Of a stretch of DNA of 64,000 bases, positions 1 through 10,769 are shown piece after piece. Origin of the DNA: Panulirus ornatus (taxonomy: Eukaryota > Arthropoda > Malacostraca > Decapoda > Palinuridae); the NCBI RefSeq assembly GCF_036320965.1, contig NC_092242.1, positions 63,599,020 through 63,663,019 on the forward strand. The letters run 5' to 3'. The notes under the pieces were generated by a model. That model had not been told where the DNA came from. It did not search any database and worked only from the letters and a program-made list of their open reading frames with translations. Made by a program: the position numbers and the translations under genes. Position 1 is the stretch's first letter. Every line of letters starts with the position of its first letter.

Positions 1-306
1 AGTCTGTGCATTATCAATGATGTTGCTGCCAACTGGGCTGGAGAAGGGCCTGGCTCATGTGTGAAATGTAAGACTGAGTCTATTTCAATACAGACTACTT
101 TCTTAGGACTTGCAGATGGCATCCATTGTTTCTTAAGTCCAATGAATCAAGGTTTTACTGAATTTGTTCCTCTTAAAATATCAAAAATTAAACATTTGTA
201 TGACAGAAGGGTAAAAGAGTTCTGCAGAGAACATACTAATTCAAACCATAAAGAAACTGAGTTCAGTTCATTCCATTACTTCCTTCAAGAGGTTGTATAT
301 GAATAA
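1..306 (+). CDS. 3'-terminal coding exon of an unidentified gene (5' part outside window)
   Basis: The frame is open from base 1 to a TAA at 304-306, giving 101 residues with no start needed, which is long for DNA this AT-rich. The peptide begins SLCIINDVAANWAGEGPG and ends FHYFLQEVVYE. It has four cysteines near the start, a hydrophobic-aromatic stretch in the middle and a charged C-terminus. I do not recognise the family. An AATAAA overlaps the stop codon, which fits a final exon with a very short 3' UTR. Whether an intron acceptor lies just upstream cannot be seen. A chance open frame remains possible. Confidence 0.45.
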   Translation, partial: SLCIINDVAANWAGEGPGSCVKCKTESISIQTTFLGLADGIHCFLSPMNQGFTEFVPLKISKIKHLYDRRVKEFCREHTNSNHKETEFSSFHYFLQEVVYE

Positions 307-310
307 TAAA
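305..310 (+). promoter_or_regulatory. candidate polyadenylation signal
   Basis: An exact AATAAA begins inside the stop codon of the left-edge frame. It would give that gene an almost absent 3' UTR. The hexamer is common in AT-rich DNA, so support comes only from its position. Confidence 0.3.
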
Positions 311-1736
311 TATTAAGTACAAGTGACTTCAAAGAAATATCTTGATTTTATACGTACCAAATCCAGCATTCAGGAAGACTATTCCTATGCTTCACACCTT
401 CACATAGCTAGTCACTCAAAAACTACTTTTGACCAATACTGAAATACATTTTTCAATTACATTACTCTTTATAACATAACTATAATTTTAAGTTAAACAG
501 AAGACTACTTCTCTACTAAATATCATAAAAAGTCAACAATCTTAGCTGAGATATGAACATGAGGCAGTGCTTATCCCTAAGTACTTCATTTACAGTTCCT
601 TTTTAAAGAGAATCTGTTTCTAAACAATTAAATGCTGATATTACTGAATAATTCATTCAACTACTATGCCCCAGTGGTTCTGACTCACCATTAAGGTGAT
701 GAACACCAAGAGGCTCTTACAATAAACATTGAAAGCATTATAACAACTGCCACTGAAATTAGTGTACTCAAGAAAATAAGTACGCTGTACAGCATACCTA
801 TTGCTCATTTCAGTGTAAACTTAGGTGATAAGATAAGAACTGGACATAATATTCTAAACAAAATGTTCTAACCAGAGGAAACTGGTAGATAATAAGAAAT
901 AATTCAAGTATTGCTGAAAGAAACATGATGTCCTAATAACTGTGAATGCAAATTTGGGAAGCTGCCCCATTAAATATAACCTTCAGAGAGATACAAAGGT
1001 AAAGAAAACAGATGAGTAAAAAAATGGAATCTGGCACTGATTGACAGACCACTGATATAGGTTTGGCTTCAGAACGAATCACTAAGAGGAAAAAAGTCTT
1101 CAAATGATTTCCTGCCTTTCTATAAATGCAACACCCACACAGTAGGCCAAATTATCACCTACATAAAAGAAGCTTCTTAGTCTATGACATTCTCATGACT
1201 GATTGTCAGTATTATAATGTTAATCATAATTGCTGAGGAATGTATGAACTATTAATACATATTAAAGTATGGTATTTCTTGGAATACAACATTACCAGGT
1301 GCACTGCCACAAAACCTTATTCAATGAAAGTTTTTAAATGTACCACTACCAGGAAATGCATTGCTGTAACATCACAGTTCACATCAAATTTACTGTATAT
1401 CTTTGGTATTCCAGTGGAAGATTAATATGATGGCTCAAAAATTCAGTTCACTGCCAGATAATCCGGTGGTACTAGACAGCTACTTCAAAACCTGTCACAC
1501 TTTGAGTTTGGCAAAATAGTGATTCAATCTAATCTGTAATTTTAGCAGTTAAGCTTACCTGTGGGGTATATGCTTCATATACCATAGTCTCCTATACTTA
1601 TGCTCATCTTAACATTAGTATATAAAAAAAAATGAGGATTATCATCTTTTGAGTTACAAACATACAAAGTTACAAACATAAAAAAATTACCAAAATACAT
1701 TTCATACTAACATCAGAGAATTAATGGATAAACTTA
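311..1736. other. intergenic stretch, no gene seen
   Basis: AT-rich DNA between the left-edge exon (+) and the 3' end of the MZB1-like gene (-), so the two transcription units converge here. It must contain the MZB1-like 3' UTR at its right end, but I see no AATAAA on the minus strand close to the stop codon. The open frames are short and lack splice context. Confidence 0.6.
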
Positions 1737-1851
1737 TCAAAACTCATCATGTATATCCTCAAATTCTGCTGAATCATCATAATCATCATACTCATCACCT
1801 GGCCATGGACCCCAGTTACCTGCTGAACATGCTCCAAAGGTACCCTCACCT
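1737..1851 (-). CDS. MZB1: MZB1-like coding exon 5 (residues 154-191 and stop)
   Basis: Begins after TTACCCCCAG with GEGTFGACSAGNWGPWPG, then an Asp/Glu/Tyr-rich tail ending IHDEF and TGA (complement of 1737-1739). Confidence 0.87.
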
Positions 1852-4800
1852 CTGGGGGTAAGAAGCAAATGAAATATTAGAACAATGAAAAATGAGGAAA
1901 TCTAACAGAAAAAAGATTATATACAACTTAAAGGTACATCATAATGAAATGCACTCCTCCAATGTAAATTCATTATGGGTATCAAAGTACTATGCTGATA
2001 AAACATGACTCACAGAGTACACCAAGGTGAAGCCTGGCAGAGATGATATGCTGCAAACAAGACGATATCACTAATACTTGGAATGGAGATATCACATTAC
2101 TGGTACCATTTTTAAACACTACTACTGAACAGCCATTGGTCGAAGTGGTATGAATACTACAGAAGCAACATAAAACAGCATACCAATAAAATCCAAGTTC
2201 AGAAACAGGACTATATCAAAACATTTAGCTTTCATATCTAGTCAAACTACGCTTGAAGGATACCATAAACGAATTGGTCCTTGGTTTGCTGTCATGGAAT
2301 CATAATCATACCAAATCCTTTTAATCAATTTATACATAAAATGTAATAAGTTTACATACAAAAAGTTCAGCTCACCTGCACAAGTATTCTTCTAACAAAC
2401 CTCCACTTGCCCAAGTGTGGTACAGTGTCTTTTCATCAGGGGCTTCACCCAAAAGTTCATCACACATATCTTGTAGCCTAGGGACAAATGAGAATGAAAA
2501 ACTACTTTGAACAATATAAAAGAAATAACAAAGGAGCTTAATAATAATAAGAAGCATAAGCAACTAAAAGATGGTTTGTAATGAGCTAAAAATGTACATT
2601 TTGAAAACTGAAAGGCTTTGTTCTCTGAGGTGGTGTCCCTTAGGTATAATGTACATTCTCTGGAATAGTCCCTCAGGTATGATGTACATTCTCTAGAATA
2701 TCAGGATTAGGAATGTACTTGCATCATCCCACCCTTCATCAAACAATCGTTTTTGATCACCGTGGCTCACTCATTTCAGGTACATCCTCAGCCAATGACC
2801 AATTGCCATTGAGATGTTATAGATCCTACTCAGTTCCAGACTATCAAAGTTCACAATTTGTAGACTGCAGGCATGAATCTAAAGGTTGTCATAGCAGGTT
2901 CAGGGAAAAGATTTTTGGAAAAATGAGGGGAGATAAGGCAGGGAAAAAACAAGAAAAAAATAATGCTCGGAGGATAGTAGAAAAAAAAAGTATGGAAGTG
3001 AAGAAAGGATCAAGGAATGGCACAGTCCTTTTGACCCTGACCTATGCAGCTGAAGCATGGACATGGAATGAGTCACAGATGTCAAGAATCCAGGCAGTGG
3101 AAATGAACTATTTGAAAGAAGCATAAGGTATGATTCTATAGAATAAAGGAAGAAATGAGGTGGCTTTTGAGAGATGTGGTATGGAAGGGAATACAAAGGG
3201 AATGAATCGTTGAGTGGTAGAGTGGGTGAAACATAATACTTTGAGGTGGTTTGGGCATGTTTAAAGATTGCAAAATATGGAGTTTACAAGGAGAAAGTAT
3301 GATAGTACAATTAAAGGGGTTGGTGTAAGAGGCCGACCACTGATGGCGTAGGTAAACAGAGTTGATGAGTACTGAAGGGAGAGAAATGGTGGAAGAACTT
3401 GAGGATAGGTGTATGTGAGGGAGATGAGTAAGGACAGGGAAAAGTGGAGACTCTTCTGTTGTTGCCATCCCTTTGATGGGAGTCCCAGAGGGAATGAGCA
3501 TTTGAGAAATGGATAGAAAAAGAGCCAGAGATTACCATTTTCATTTTCTACTGGAGAAATACAATTTATGGAAATGCCACTAGGAATTAATTTCACAGCA
3601 AGTTATTTTTTTAAATGTTTCCCCTACTTTGCAGAAAAATATACATCTATGAATCCTTGCATGGCATCCAACATGTTTCTCACACACAACTTCCTAAGCT
3701 TTTCCATAAACTGGTTAGTACATGTGAAAATGTCAAGGAAGCCTGTATGAGGTCTTTGTCCTCATGTTATGTAATAACTTTTGAAGCCATATCACTCTTA
3801 CAGTATAATATTACTGATGAAAACCCTTACTAATCATAGTCATTTGGGAAAAAATAATCTCCCTATTAATGCTTTAAAATATTCCTGGAGTGCCTCATTT
3901 TCCTGACAGGAGAGCAGCAAATATTAAAGATGTACAGAAAACATAAAATGTCACACCAGCTTGAGTCTAACATCATTTAATCAACAAAATTATGTTCTAA
4001 TTAATAGCAACAGCATATACAAGGAATCCATTTTTCTAAAACATCAGATTATCCTTCACATACAGTGTCCCTGGTCATTAAATGCAATGAAATGTTCAAT
4101 ATTCTTACCTGCGAGACCAGATACCATCCTCTAACATAACTTTGGTTGATTTTACATCAGAACCTGGTCCTGCCAGTCTCTCTACCCCTTCCACTAAAAC
4201 CACACCATACCTATGAAAAAGGATATAAAAACAGGATGCATTACCCTAAAAAGGAAGACTGGAGGTTGTATATTGCAGATATTTCAAGATTTTGTTGACA
4301 GATTTTCTCTTCCAAAAACAAAAGCTCTATAATCACTCTAGAGCAAAATGAAGAAACATAAGATAATCATAAAGTACTGGTAAGCCAAATAATTGCAACA
4401 AAGTTTAAGTTTCCAGTATAATATGCCATACTGTCATCAACATGTACAAATGTTCTCATGATAGCACAAAGTACTCAAGGTTCATGTAATGGAAAACCCA
4501 ATAATAAAAGATACTAATACCCATCCAGTCCCTAATATGAGGGCCAGATATAAAATTAAAGATACTACAAGTCAACATTCACATTAAATAGGAAAACAAG
4601 TGCCAACTAGCAAGTAAATGGATGGAGGCTCTGTCTGCAAGAAAGAAAATAAAAGATACCTAAGAAAAATTAAGCTGAATGAATACATAAAAGTACAAAA
4701 TGTATATTCATTTCCTTAATAAGCAATTCATCTCTGACCTATAAATCCATTCCTAGTTAAATGGGGTACATCAAGAGCATGCACCCATACATCTTTTATC

Positions 4801-6013
4801 TGACTCTAATTTGCAAAAATAGGAATTGTAGCCTCATTTATGCTCTATGTCAATGGCAAAAGTGCTTATTAATCTAATTATTATAAGTAAGATAACCAAT
4901 GAACATCAACATACCCTTCCCATGCCTCATCACAAGTACCCTCAGCAGCTTCAATAATTTCTTCATCTTTTGGTGAGATTGTGGGCTTGAGGCTTCCTTG
5001 GATGTCAGCAAAAGCTTCTGCAAACTGCAACATCAATAAATGCAACCAATAAATATGTGATAATCTACTCATAAGTTGAGATATACTGTGTATGTACCTT
5101 TCAGGCGAAATTATCATTTGGAGCATATATACATCCCCTTCCTAACATATGTCTGACTTCTGTTCTGACCGACATGTCGGATCTCAAAATGGACGTAAGT
5201 CGGACACGTCAGCATGGCATGGAAAATTAGCATTCTTTTATCCTACTCAATTTCTATCATGATTATCTCTTTTATTAGCCAGCATTATCATATGATTCAG
5301 TAGTTTCTATGTTTTACTGAAGATTCTTTAGTTCATATCTCATCATTTTTATTTTAAAATTTATATTTTTCCCGATTGTATGTATGGATGGTCAAAAGTC
5401 GCATAGGTCATAAGCAGGGGCTCAGGTGCTATAATCAAATTTAATGATAAACAGAACAATAAATGATGCTCAGTATTCATAAGTAAAGGAACCCAAATTT
5501 AGCTCCATATGTTAGTCAGGTAAAGCTAGCAGCTTTCTTTACTGTGATAGGCTCACAGACAGTCACCATAATGCATAGGAATATTCATTCTAACGTACTT
5601 TGCTAGTTTTTTGTAAATTCTTTATCAAAGTTTAAATGTACGCTCCAAGAAAAACTCTCATATAGATGCACTCTCTCAAGTGGCCATCCACGCATACTAT
5701 TTTGCGATTATGGAAAGTTTACTTCACATGTATGTATATATGCTCAAAGTAAAACTAAAGGATAAAAAAGGGATAAAATCCCTCTAACTTGTCAATATTT
5801 GCAAATTCTGGCTCATGACAAAAGTATCTGTCCATCCTCTCAACAGCAAAAACTTTGTTTCCTTACCTTGGAAGCTACTATTTTGCAAGCATCACACTTT
5901 AGAGCAGCTTCTGCATCTTCTTCAGTTTCAGTGTCCACAAAATCAATATCCCCTTCTGCCCTCACACACAAACAGAGAGCTACAAATATCCAAGATAGAT
6001 GTGGTATCTTCAT
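1737..6013 (-). CDS. MZB1: MZB1/pERp1-like ER protein, complete five-exon gene
   Basis: Five exons join in frame to 191 residues, close to the about 189 of vertebrate MZB1 (pERp1), a saposin-like ER-lumenal folding factor. The start MKIPHLSWIF opens a hydrophobic signal peptide (about residues 1-19). An acidic stretch follows, then CDACKIVASK with the CxxC pair C40/C43. Other family landmarks are CDEAWEGYGV (C80), the RLAGPGSD segment (97-104), LQDMCDELLG (C125), EEYLC (C153) and GACS (C162), so the six-cysteine pattern is retained. The C-terminus is highly acidic (DEYDDYDDSAEFEDIHDEF) and ends HDEF, which resembles a KDEL-type retrieval signal. All introns are GT-AG and phases match at each junction. 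The first coding exon follows an acceptor 8 bases before the ATG, so the 5' UTR is split. The specific partner in an arthropod is unknown. Confidence 0.88.
2376..2477 (-). CDS. MZB1: MZB1-like coding exon 4 (residues 120-154)
   Basis: Encodes LQDMCDELLGEAPDEKTLYH and ASGGLLEEYLC. Acceptor CCCTAG, donor gtgagc, phase 2. Carries C125 and C153. Confidence 0.88.
2637..2702. repeat. 33-bp tandem duplication
   Basis: Two adjacent near-identical copies of a 33-bp unit starting CCCTYAGGTAT, inside the MZB1-like gene's fourth coding intron. Confidence 0.7.
2915..3540 (+). mobile_element. degraded LINE C-terminal fragment (second RT family)
   Basis: Frame at 2900-3126 reads LTLTYAAEAWTWNESQMSRI followed by QAVEMNYLKEA, matching the RTE-like LINE C-terminal block where a Tyr-(Gly/Ala)-x-Glu-x-Trp motif is followed by a leucine-rich stretch. 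Downstream pieces correspond to LRWFGH and GRPL segments in shifted frames. Stops and frameshifts make it a relic. Its wording differs from LINE-A, so it is a separate family. Confidence 0.65.
4109..4210 (-). CDS. MZB1: MZB1-like coding exon 3 (residues 86-120)
   Basis: Encodes YGVVLVEGVERLAGPGSD through DGIWSR. Acceptor TTCATAG, donor gtaaga, leaving phase 2. It is too short to be picked out as an independent open frame. Confidence 0.87.
4915..5024 (-). CDS. MZB1: MZB1-like coding exon 2 (residues 50-86)
   Basis: Begins FAEAFADIQG after a TGTTGCAG acceptor and ends inside the glycine codon of WEGYG before gtatgt. Encodes C80. Confidence 0.88.
5132..5428. mobile_element. candidate TA-flanked non-autonomous DNA transposon relic
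   Basis: Bounded by TA on both sides. The left end (CCCCTTCCTAACATATG, then GACTTCTG) and the reverse complement of the right end (CCCCTGCTTATGACCTATG, then GACTTTTG) form imperfect terminal inverted repeats of about 28 bp. No coding capacity. It lies in the first coding intron of the MZB1-like gene. Confidence 0.45.
5867..6013 (-). CDS. MZB1: MZB1-like coding exon 1 (residues 1-49)
   Basis: Encodes the signal peptide, acidic linker and CDACKIVASK. ATG is the complement of 6011-6013, and an acceptor (TTTGGTTTCAG) lies 8 bases upstream. The exon ends AAG then gtaagg, phase 0. Confidence 0.88.
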
Positions 6014-6248
6014 GATGAGTTCTGAAACCAAAAACATAAATATGCAATTACTGCTGAACTTATTTTCAACAGTCCTTAATTTCTATCAACACTTCTGTGC
6101 TGGAAGGCAAAGAAAAATCACTCTTGCTTTCACTAGTGCTGTGCTTTTTAGTGGTAACCAACACTAATTTTCAAAATGTTTTTGTTACTATTCAACATAT
6201 CTATCTACCTCTCCATATCCCTGATGCCAACCAACATAAAAATCATGT

Positions 6249-7590
6249 CAGTTTGCGGCAGGGGGTGCGTGATGTCTCCATGGTTGTTTAATTTGTTTAT
6301 GGATGGGGTTGTTGGGGAGGTGAATGCAAGAGTTTTGGAGAGAGGGGCAAGTATGCAGTCTGTTGTGGATGAGAGGGCTTGGGAAGTGATTCAGTTGTTG
6401 TTCGCTGATGATACAGCACTGGTGGCTCATTTGGGTGAGAAACTGCAGAAGCTGGTGACTGAGTTTGGTAAAGTGTGTGAAAGAAGAAAGTTTAGAGTAA
6501 ATGTGAATAAGAGCATGGGCATTAGGTAGAGTAGGGCTGCGGGACAAGTCAATTGGGAGGTAAGTTTGAAGGGAGAAAAACTGGAGGAAGTGAAGTGTTT
6601 TAGATATCTGGGAGTTGATTTGGCAGTGGATGGAACCATGGAAGCAGAAGTGGGTCACAGGGTGGGGGAGGGGGAGAAAGTTTTAAGAGCGTTGAAGAAT
6701 GTGTGGAAGGCGAGTACATTATCTCGGAAAGCAAAAATGGGTATATTTGAAGGAATAGTGGTTCCAACAATGTTATATGGTTGCGAGGCATGGGTTACAA
6801 ATAATGTTGTGTGGAGGAGGGAGGATGTGTTGGAAATGAGATGTTTGAGGATAATATGTGGTGTGAGGTGGTTCGATCGAGTAAGTAATGAAAAGGTAAG
6901 AGAGAAGTGTGGTAATAAAAAGTGTGGTTGAGAGAGCAGAAGAGGGTGTATTGAAATGATCTGGTCATATGGAGAGAATGAGCATGGAAAAATTGACAAA
7001 GAGGATATATGTGTCAGAGGTGAAGGGAATGAGGAGAAGTGGGAGACCAAATTGGAGGTGGAAGGATGGAGTGAAAAAAATTTCGAGCGATCGGGGCCTG
7101 AACATGCAGGAGGGTGAAAGGTGTGCAAGGAATAGAGTGAATTGCAACAATGTGGTATACCGGGGTCAATGTGCTGTCAATGGATCGAACCAGGGCAATT
7201 GAAGCGTTTGGGGTAAACCATGGAAAGCTTTGTGGGGCCTAGATGTGGAAAGGAAGCTGTGGTTTCGGTGGATTACACATAACAGATAAAGACTGAGTGC
7301 ACATAACAGATAAAGACTGAGTGTGAGCGAATGTGGCCTTTGTTGTCTTTTCCTAGAGCTACCTCGCATGCATGGGGGTGTGGGGGTGGTTTTTCATCTG
7401 TGGCGGGATGGCAATGGGAATAGATGAGGGCAGCAAGTATGAATATGTACTTGTGTACATATGTATATGTTTGTGTACGTATATGTATGTATACGTTGAA
7501 ATGTATAGGTAGGCATATGTGTGTGTGTGTGGGCATTTATGTATTATACATGTGTATGTGGGTGGGTTGGGCCATTCAAATAATAAGAAA
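6249..7590 (+). mobile_element. LINE-A copy, truncated and frameshifted reverse transcriptase
   Basis: The coding part reads [20 protein letters not shown], then [11 protein letters not shown], the RT catalytic palm motif with its Asp pair, at about 6392-6425. It then continues into [40 protein letters not shown] and [10 protein letters not shown] in three different frames. A stop at 6527-6529 and frameshifts near 6560 and 6935 inactivate it. The 3' part passes into non-coding sequence with a 24-bp duplication near 7276 and a TG/TA-rich tail. It lies just upstream of the MZB1-like first coding exon on the opposite strand. Confidence 0.85.
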
Positions 7591-8734
7591 AATCAAAAAG
7601 TTAAAAAGATATGAAAAAAATGATAAATCATTGATATTTATTGTAGTACCATCATTCAAATTTAGCACTCCACACAAGCTTAGTTTGTGTGTTTGTTGAC
7701 ATCTGCTAACTCTGTGTTTCTTTCATTTCCCTGCCACCACCAATGGATTACTGCTACACAAAGAACTATTCCCAGTGCCACCATTTCAACACCCATGAAA
7801 ACATTATCACATTATTAATGACCTAGAGACTCGCTAATTAGCCACTAATTGGTGAGGGGCTTATGCTAAGTCCATAACTTCCCTCATCATGTTACATGGG
7901 TTATAGACTCTAGAATTCATTTCCAATGCATATTGAAGGTGCTTGTGACATAGGGCACAATAAAACCCGCCTTCCAATTTAAGTGACAGCAGGAAAAGTT
8001 AAAGTATACAAGTATGGCTAAGGTCCTCACAGAGCATAATATGTGCTATGTTGGTATATTTCACTCTACAATTTCTTCTACTGCTAAGTACTATGGCTTG
8101 TGATATAAGGCATCTCTACAGGTATCTTCGAGATTAAATGAAGGAGGGAAAAGACAACCCATACAAGTATGGCTTGGGTTTCCATACAGCAACCCACACA
8201 AGTCGCAAGTATGGCTGGAGTCTTTTAGGTGTTAGTCGGCCCTACGTTACTCTAATATACTACTAATGACTTACTCTATATCATTCAATAAAATAATATG
8301 CTCCAAATCATATTCCACAACTGTTACTGTATTCTTAGAACATTACACACAACAGAGCAAAACTCACTCAATATTCAAAGTTCACAGTGATGCAGTGCTA
8401 GACAAGTACATTACCACGATAAGTCCCTCTCAAAAGATCTTGGGATAAAAAATAATAAATCAACATACAACAGACCAATTGTTTAACATAACCATATAAA
8501 AAAATGAAAGGCAGTTACTTTGTTACGTTACAGGTTTATTCAATAAACTATCTTGTTATACTAATAAGCTTGCTGCCCAACCAAAAGCCACTCCCAACAC
8601 TTTACCTTCAATAAAATCATCAACTTTCTGACTTCCATCTTCTACTGCTGCATAGCTCACACTAATCAAAATACAATAAATGTGTGCATGGTGTCATTAT
8701 CGAATTGTACGCTAATATGCATGTATTTCTTTAC
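7591..8734. other. no recognisable gene or element
   Basis: AT-rich sequence between a LINE-A copy and the candidate MZB1-like 5' UTR exon. Short open frames only. Some phrases around 'acaagtatggct' recur at 8009-8215, suggesting a small degenerate local duplication. Confidence 0.5.
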
Positions 8735-8835
8735 CTTCCACTGATGCCTTTCAACTACTCGTAACCTCACGCCATTTACTGGTTTGTTGATGTCAGCTCA
8801 GCTGCCCTGGCGACGACCACCACCTCCACACCTAT
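8735..8835 (-). promoter_or_regulatory. possible 5' UTR exon and promoter of the MZB1-like gene
   Basis: The first coding exon has an acceptor upstream of its ATG, so a non-coding exon is needed further right. The minus strand here is locally GC-rich (GGTGGTGGTCGTCGCCAGGG) and ends CAGTGGAAG followed by gtaaag, a good donor. The fit is circumstantial; no TATA box is obvious. Confidence 0.3.
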
Positions 8836-9235
8836 TACGGAATAACATTTTTTGATAATTGTATATGAACATTTTCTGTATTTCCTATATGATTAAGTGA
8901 TTAAGTATATTTTACTATAATACACAGACAGTGAATATATCAACATATTTTACCAAGGATAGCATTCAATGTGTGTACAAATACGTATATTCAATGTGGT
9001 ACTCAATACATTTAAAATTTTTTGATCAAGGACACAGGGTAAAGAACTTCAATGAGAAAGTACGAAAATATAATACAGCCAAATACAAAAGAAAATGATT
9101 TCATAATCACGAGAAACAAATATCAGAAAGCTAATCGCAAGTAGGACTAACGTGGAAGAAACAGAAATTAGTTACTATCATAATCCTATGTCTGTATACA
9201 AACACAAGCCTAAAATCAGGTGCATATATAATGAA

Positions 9236-9960
9236 TAACCTCGAGGTTGGGTGCGGGCTCCTTGCCCCATCCAATGATCCGAACCCGCGAGGGCCCCACC
9301 TAGGACGGGCACTTGCTGACTCAGGTAACGGTCACCGTACACATGGCAACCAGTTATGGACCCTATCTGCTTTCCCCTGATAAGTCCAAGATGATGTTGC
9401 TGGGTTGCATGAGGGGAAAACACGTCTTCGGATCCCCGTGGCTGTTGCCGAGCCCTGTGTTTGTGCCATTGGAGGCGTTTTGAAGTCACATGATGTGCCT
9501 TAATGTCCGGAGGCGAACGAGCAACACAGGTACGGTATGGTCTCTATGGGGAGAATGGGGCTCCAAAGGCCTGCGGGTTATCCTACAACTGCATTGAGCA
9601 CTAGGTCATCCAATGTCATCTCGGGTCACAGGTGTGAATTATGACTGTGGGCTAGAAGGGCTGTGACGGGGTTATACGTTGCATAAAGCACCAAGGAAAA
9701 TTATGCCACAGGTGGTGTCAATTATAGTGATGTTTGTAGACACCTGCGTTATCACAGGTGCAAGATCCCAACCTAGATTAAAACGTACGAAATCAATACA
9801 GACGCTTCAAATATGGGGCTTTTATACCCCCAGCCAAACCATTTGACAACCATAGTACAGAGAGGGAATTTTGCACGTATACCCCTGCGGAAAATATAAA
9901 AAATCTGGCCCGGTCAAGAAATATTGAGGGACACTCATTTGTCCCTCATCTAAGACCCTA
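9236..9960. other. unexplained GC-richer block
   Basis: About 700 bases are clearly richer in G, C and CpG than the flanks, beginning near a CTCGAGGTTGGG run and fading around 9960. The longest frame is minus 9178-9489 (103 codons, Arg/Gln-rich), with no domain I recognise. It lies in the interval between two divergent genes. It could be a relic of a mobile element, a regulatory block, or a lost gene. Confidence 0.4.
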
Positions 9961-10599
9961 AGATAAGCCCCACCTAACATAATATATCAGATAATGCTTA
10001 CCTCATGGCAACCATATAATAATATGTAGTTAAAACAAAGTGATACACAGACCATCTATGCAAAACACAGTTAAAATAATTGGTCGTAAATTTTTGCGCC
10101 TTTTTCCTCGATACTTGAGGGCGGTGAGGCTAGCACCTGTACATTCACTTGCAGAAACTGACGATATTTGTGGAAAATTATAAACCTTGTTTTTAATACA
10201 TTGTCCAAGCACAGATGTTATTCTGAAATGAAGCTATTATTTCCGTAGAAAGCTCGCCAGTCTCACCCCCACGGCTCTTTAACCTACACAGGTCAATTAC
10301 ATCTACTTTGAATGCCACACGTGAAGATAATCTCACAGTCGATATAATACGGTGCTCAGGAATTTGATGGACGTAATTCTCTGGTAATAAGTATACCTTC
10401 CATGAGGACTGTAGTGGCTTTGTGCAAACAGTGGACGTGCCGCACTCCTGCTGTATACAAGAAACCTCATACATTAAACAAGCAACAACTTTTTTTTTCC
10501 CCTCCAAAGGCACGTAAGTCTTAGAATGAGGAACAATTTTCCAAAAATGAAAGGGAACAATGTTTTATATGAATTATCCTTCCCTATGAACAAGAATGT

Positions 10600-10769
10600 A
10601 TCAATATCAAAACGGCGGGAAGAATAGCGTCTCATAGCAACGGCCTTGAGTCCCTAGCAACCTCCGCCGCCCGGGGGCCGGTAACTGATATATATGCTTG
10701 TAGTGCGATCAAGACCAACTTACGTCAACATCCGGAGACATTTTCCCCAGCCAGCTGCCTCAGGTACAG
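10600..10769 (+). promoter_or_regulatory. NADSYN1: probable NADSYN1 promoter and non-coding first exon
   Basis: A GC-rich, CpG-containing stretch (CCTCCGCCGCCCGGGGGCCG near 10660-10680) is followed by TGATATATATGC, a possible TATA element near 10688. A candidate transcribed segment then ends CAGGTACAG before gtaagag at 10770. The first coding exon has an acceptor 48 bases before its ATG, so an upstream UTR exon is required. The exact start site is not visible. The donor could instead be at 10764. Confidence 0.45.

Noticed and set aside
10625..10665. Possible RFX X-box (TAGCAAC occurs twice near the NADSYN1 promoter)
   Set aside because: Only the right half-site fits; the left half does not match the consensus in either instance.
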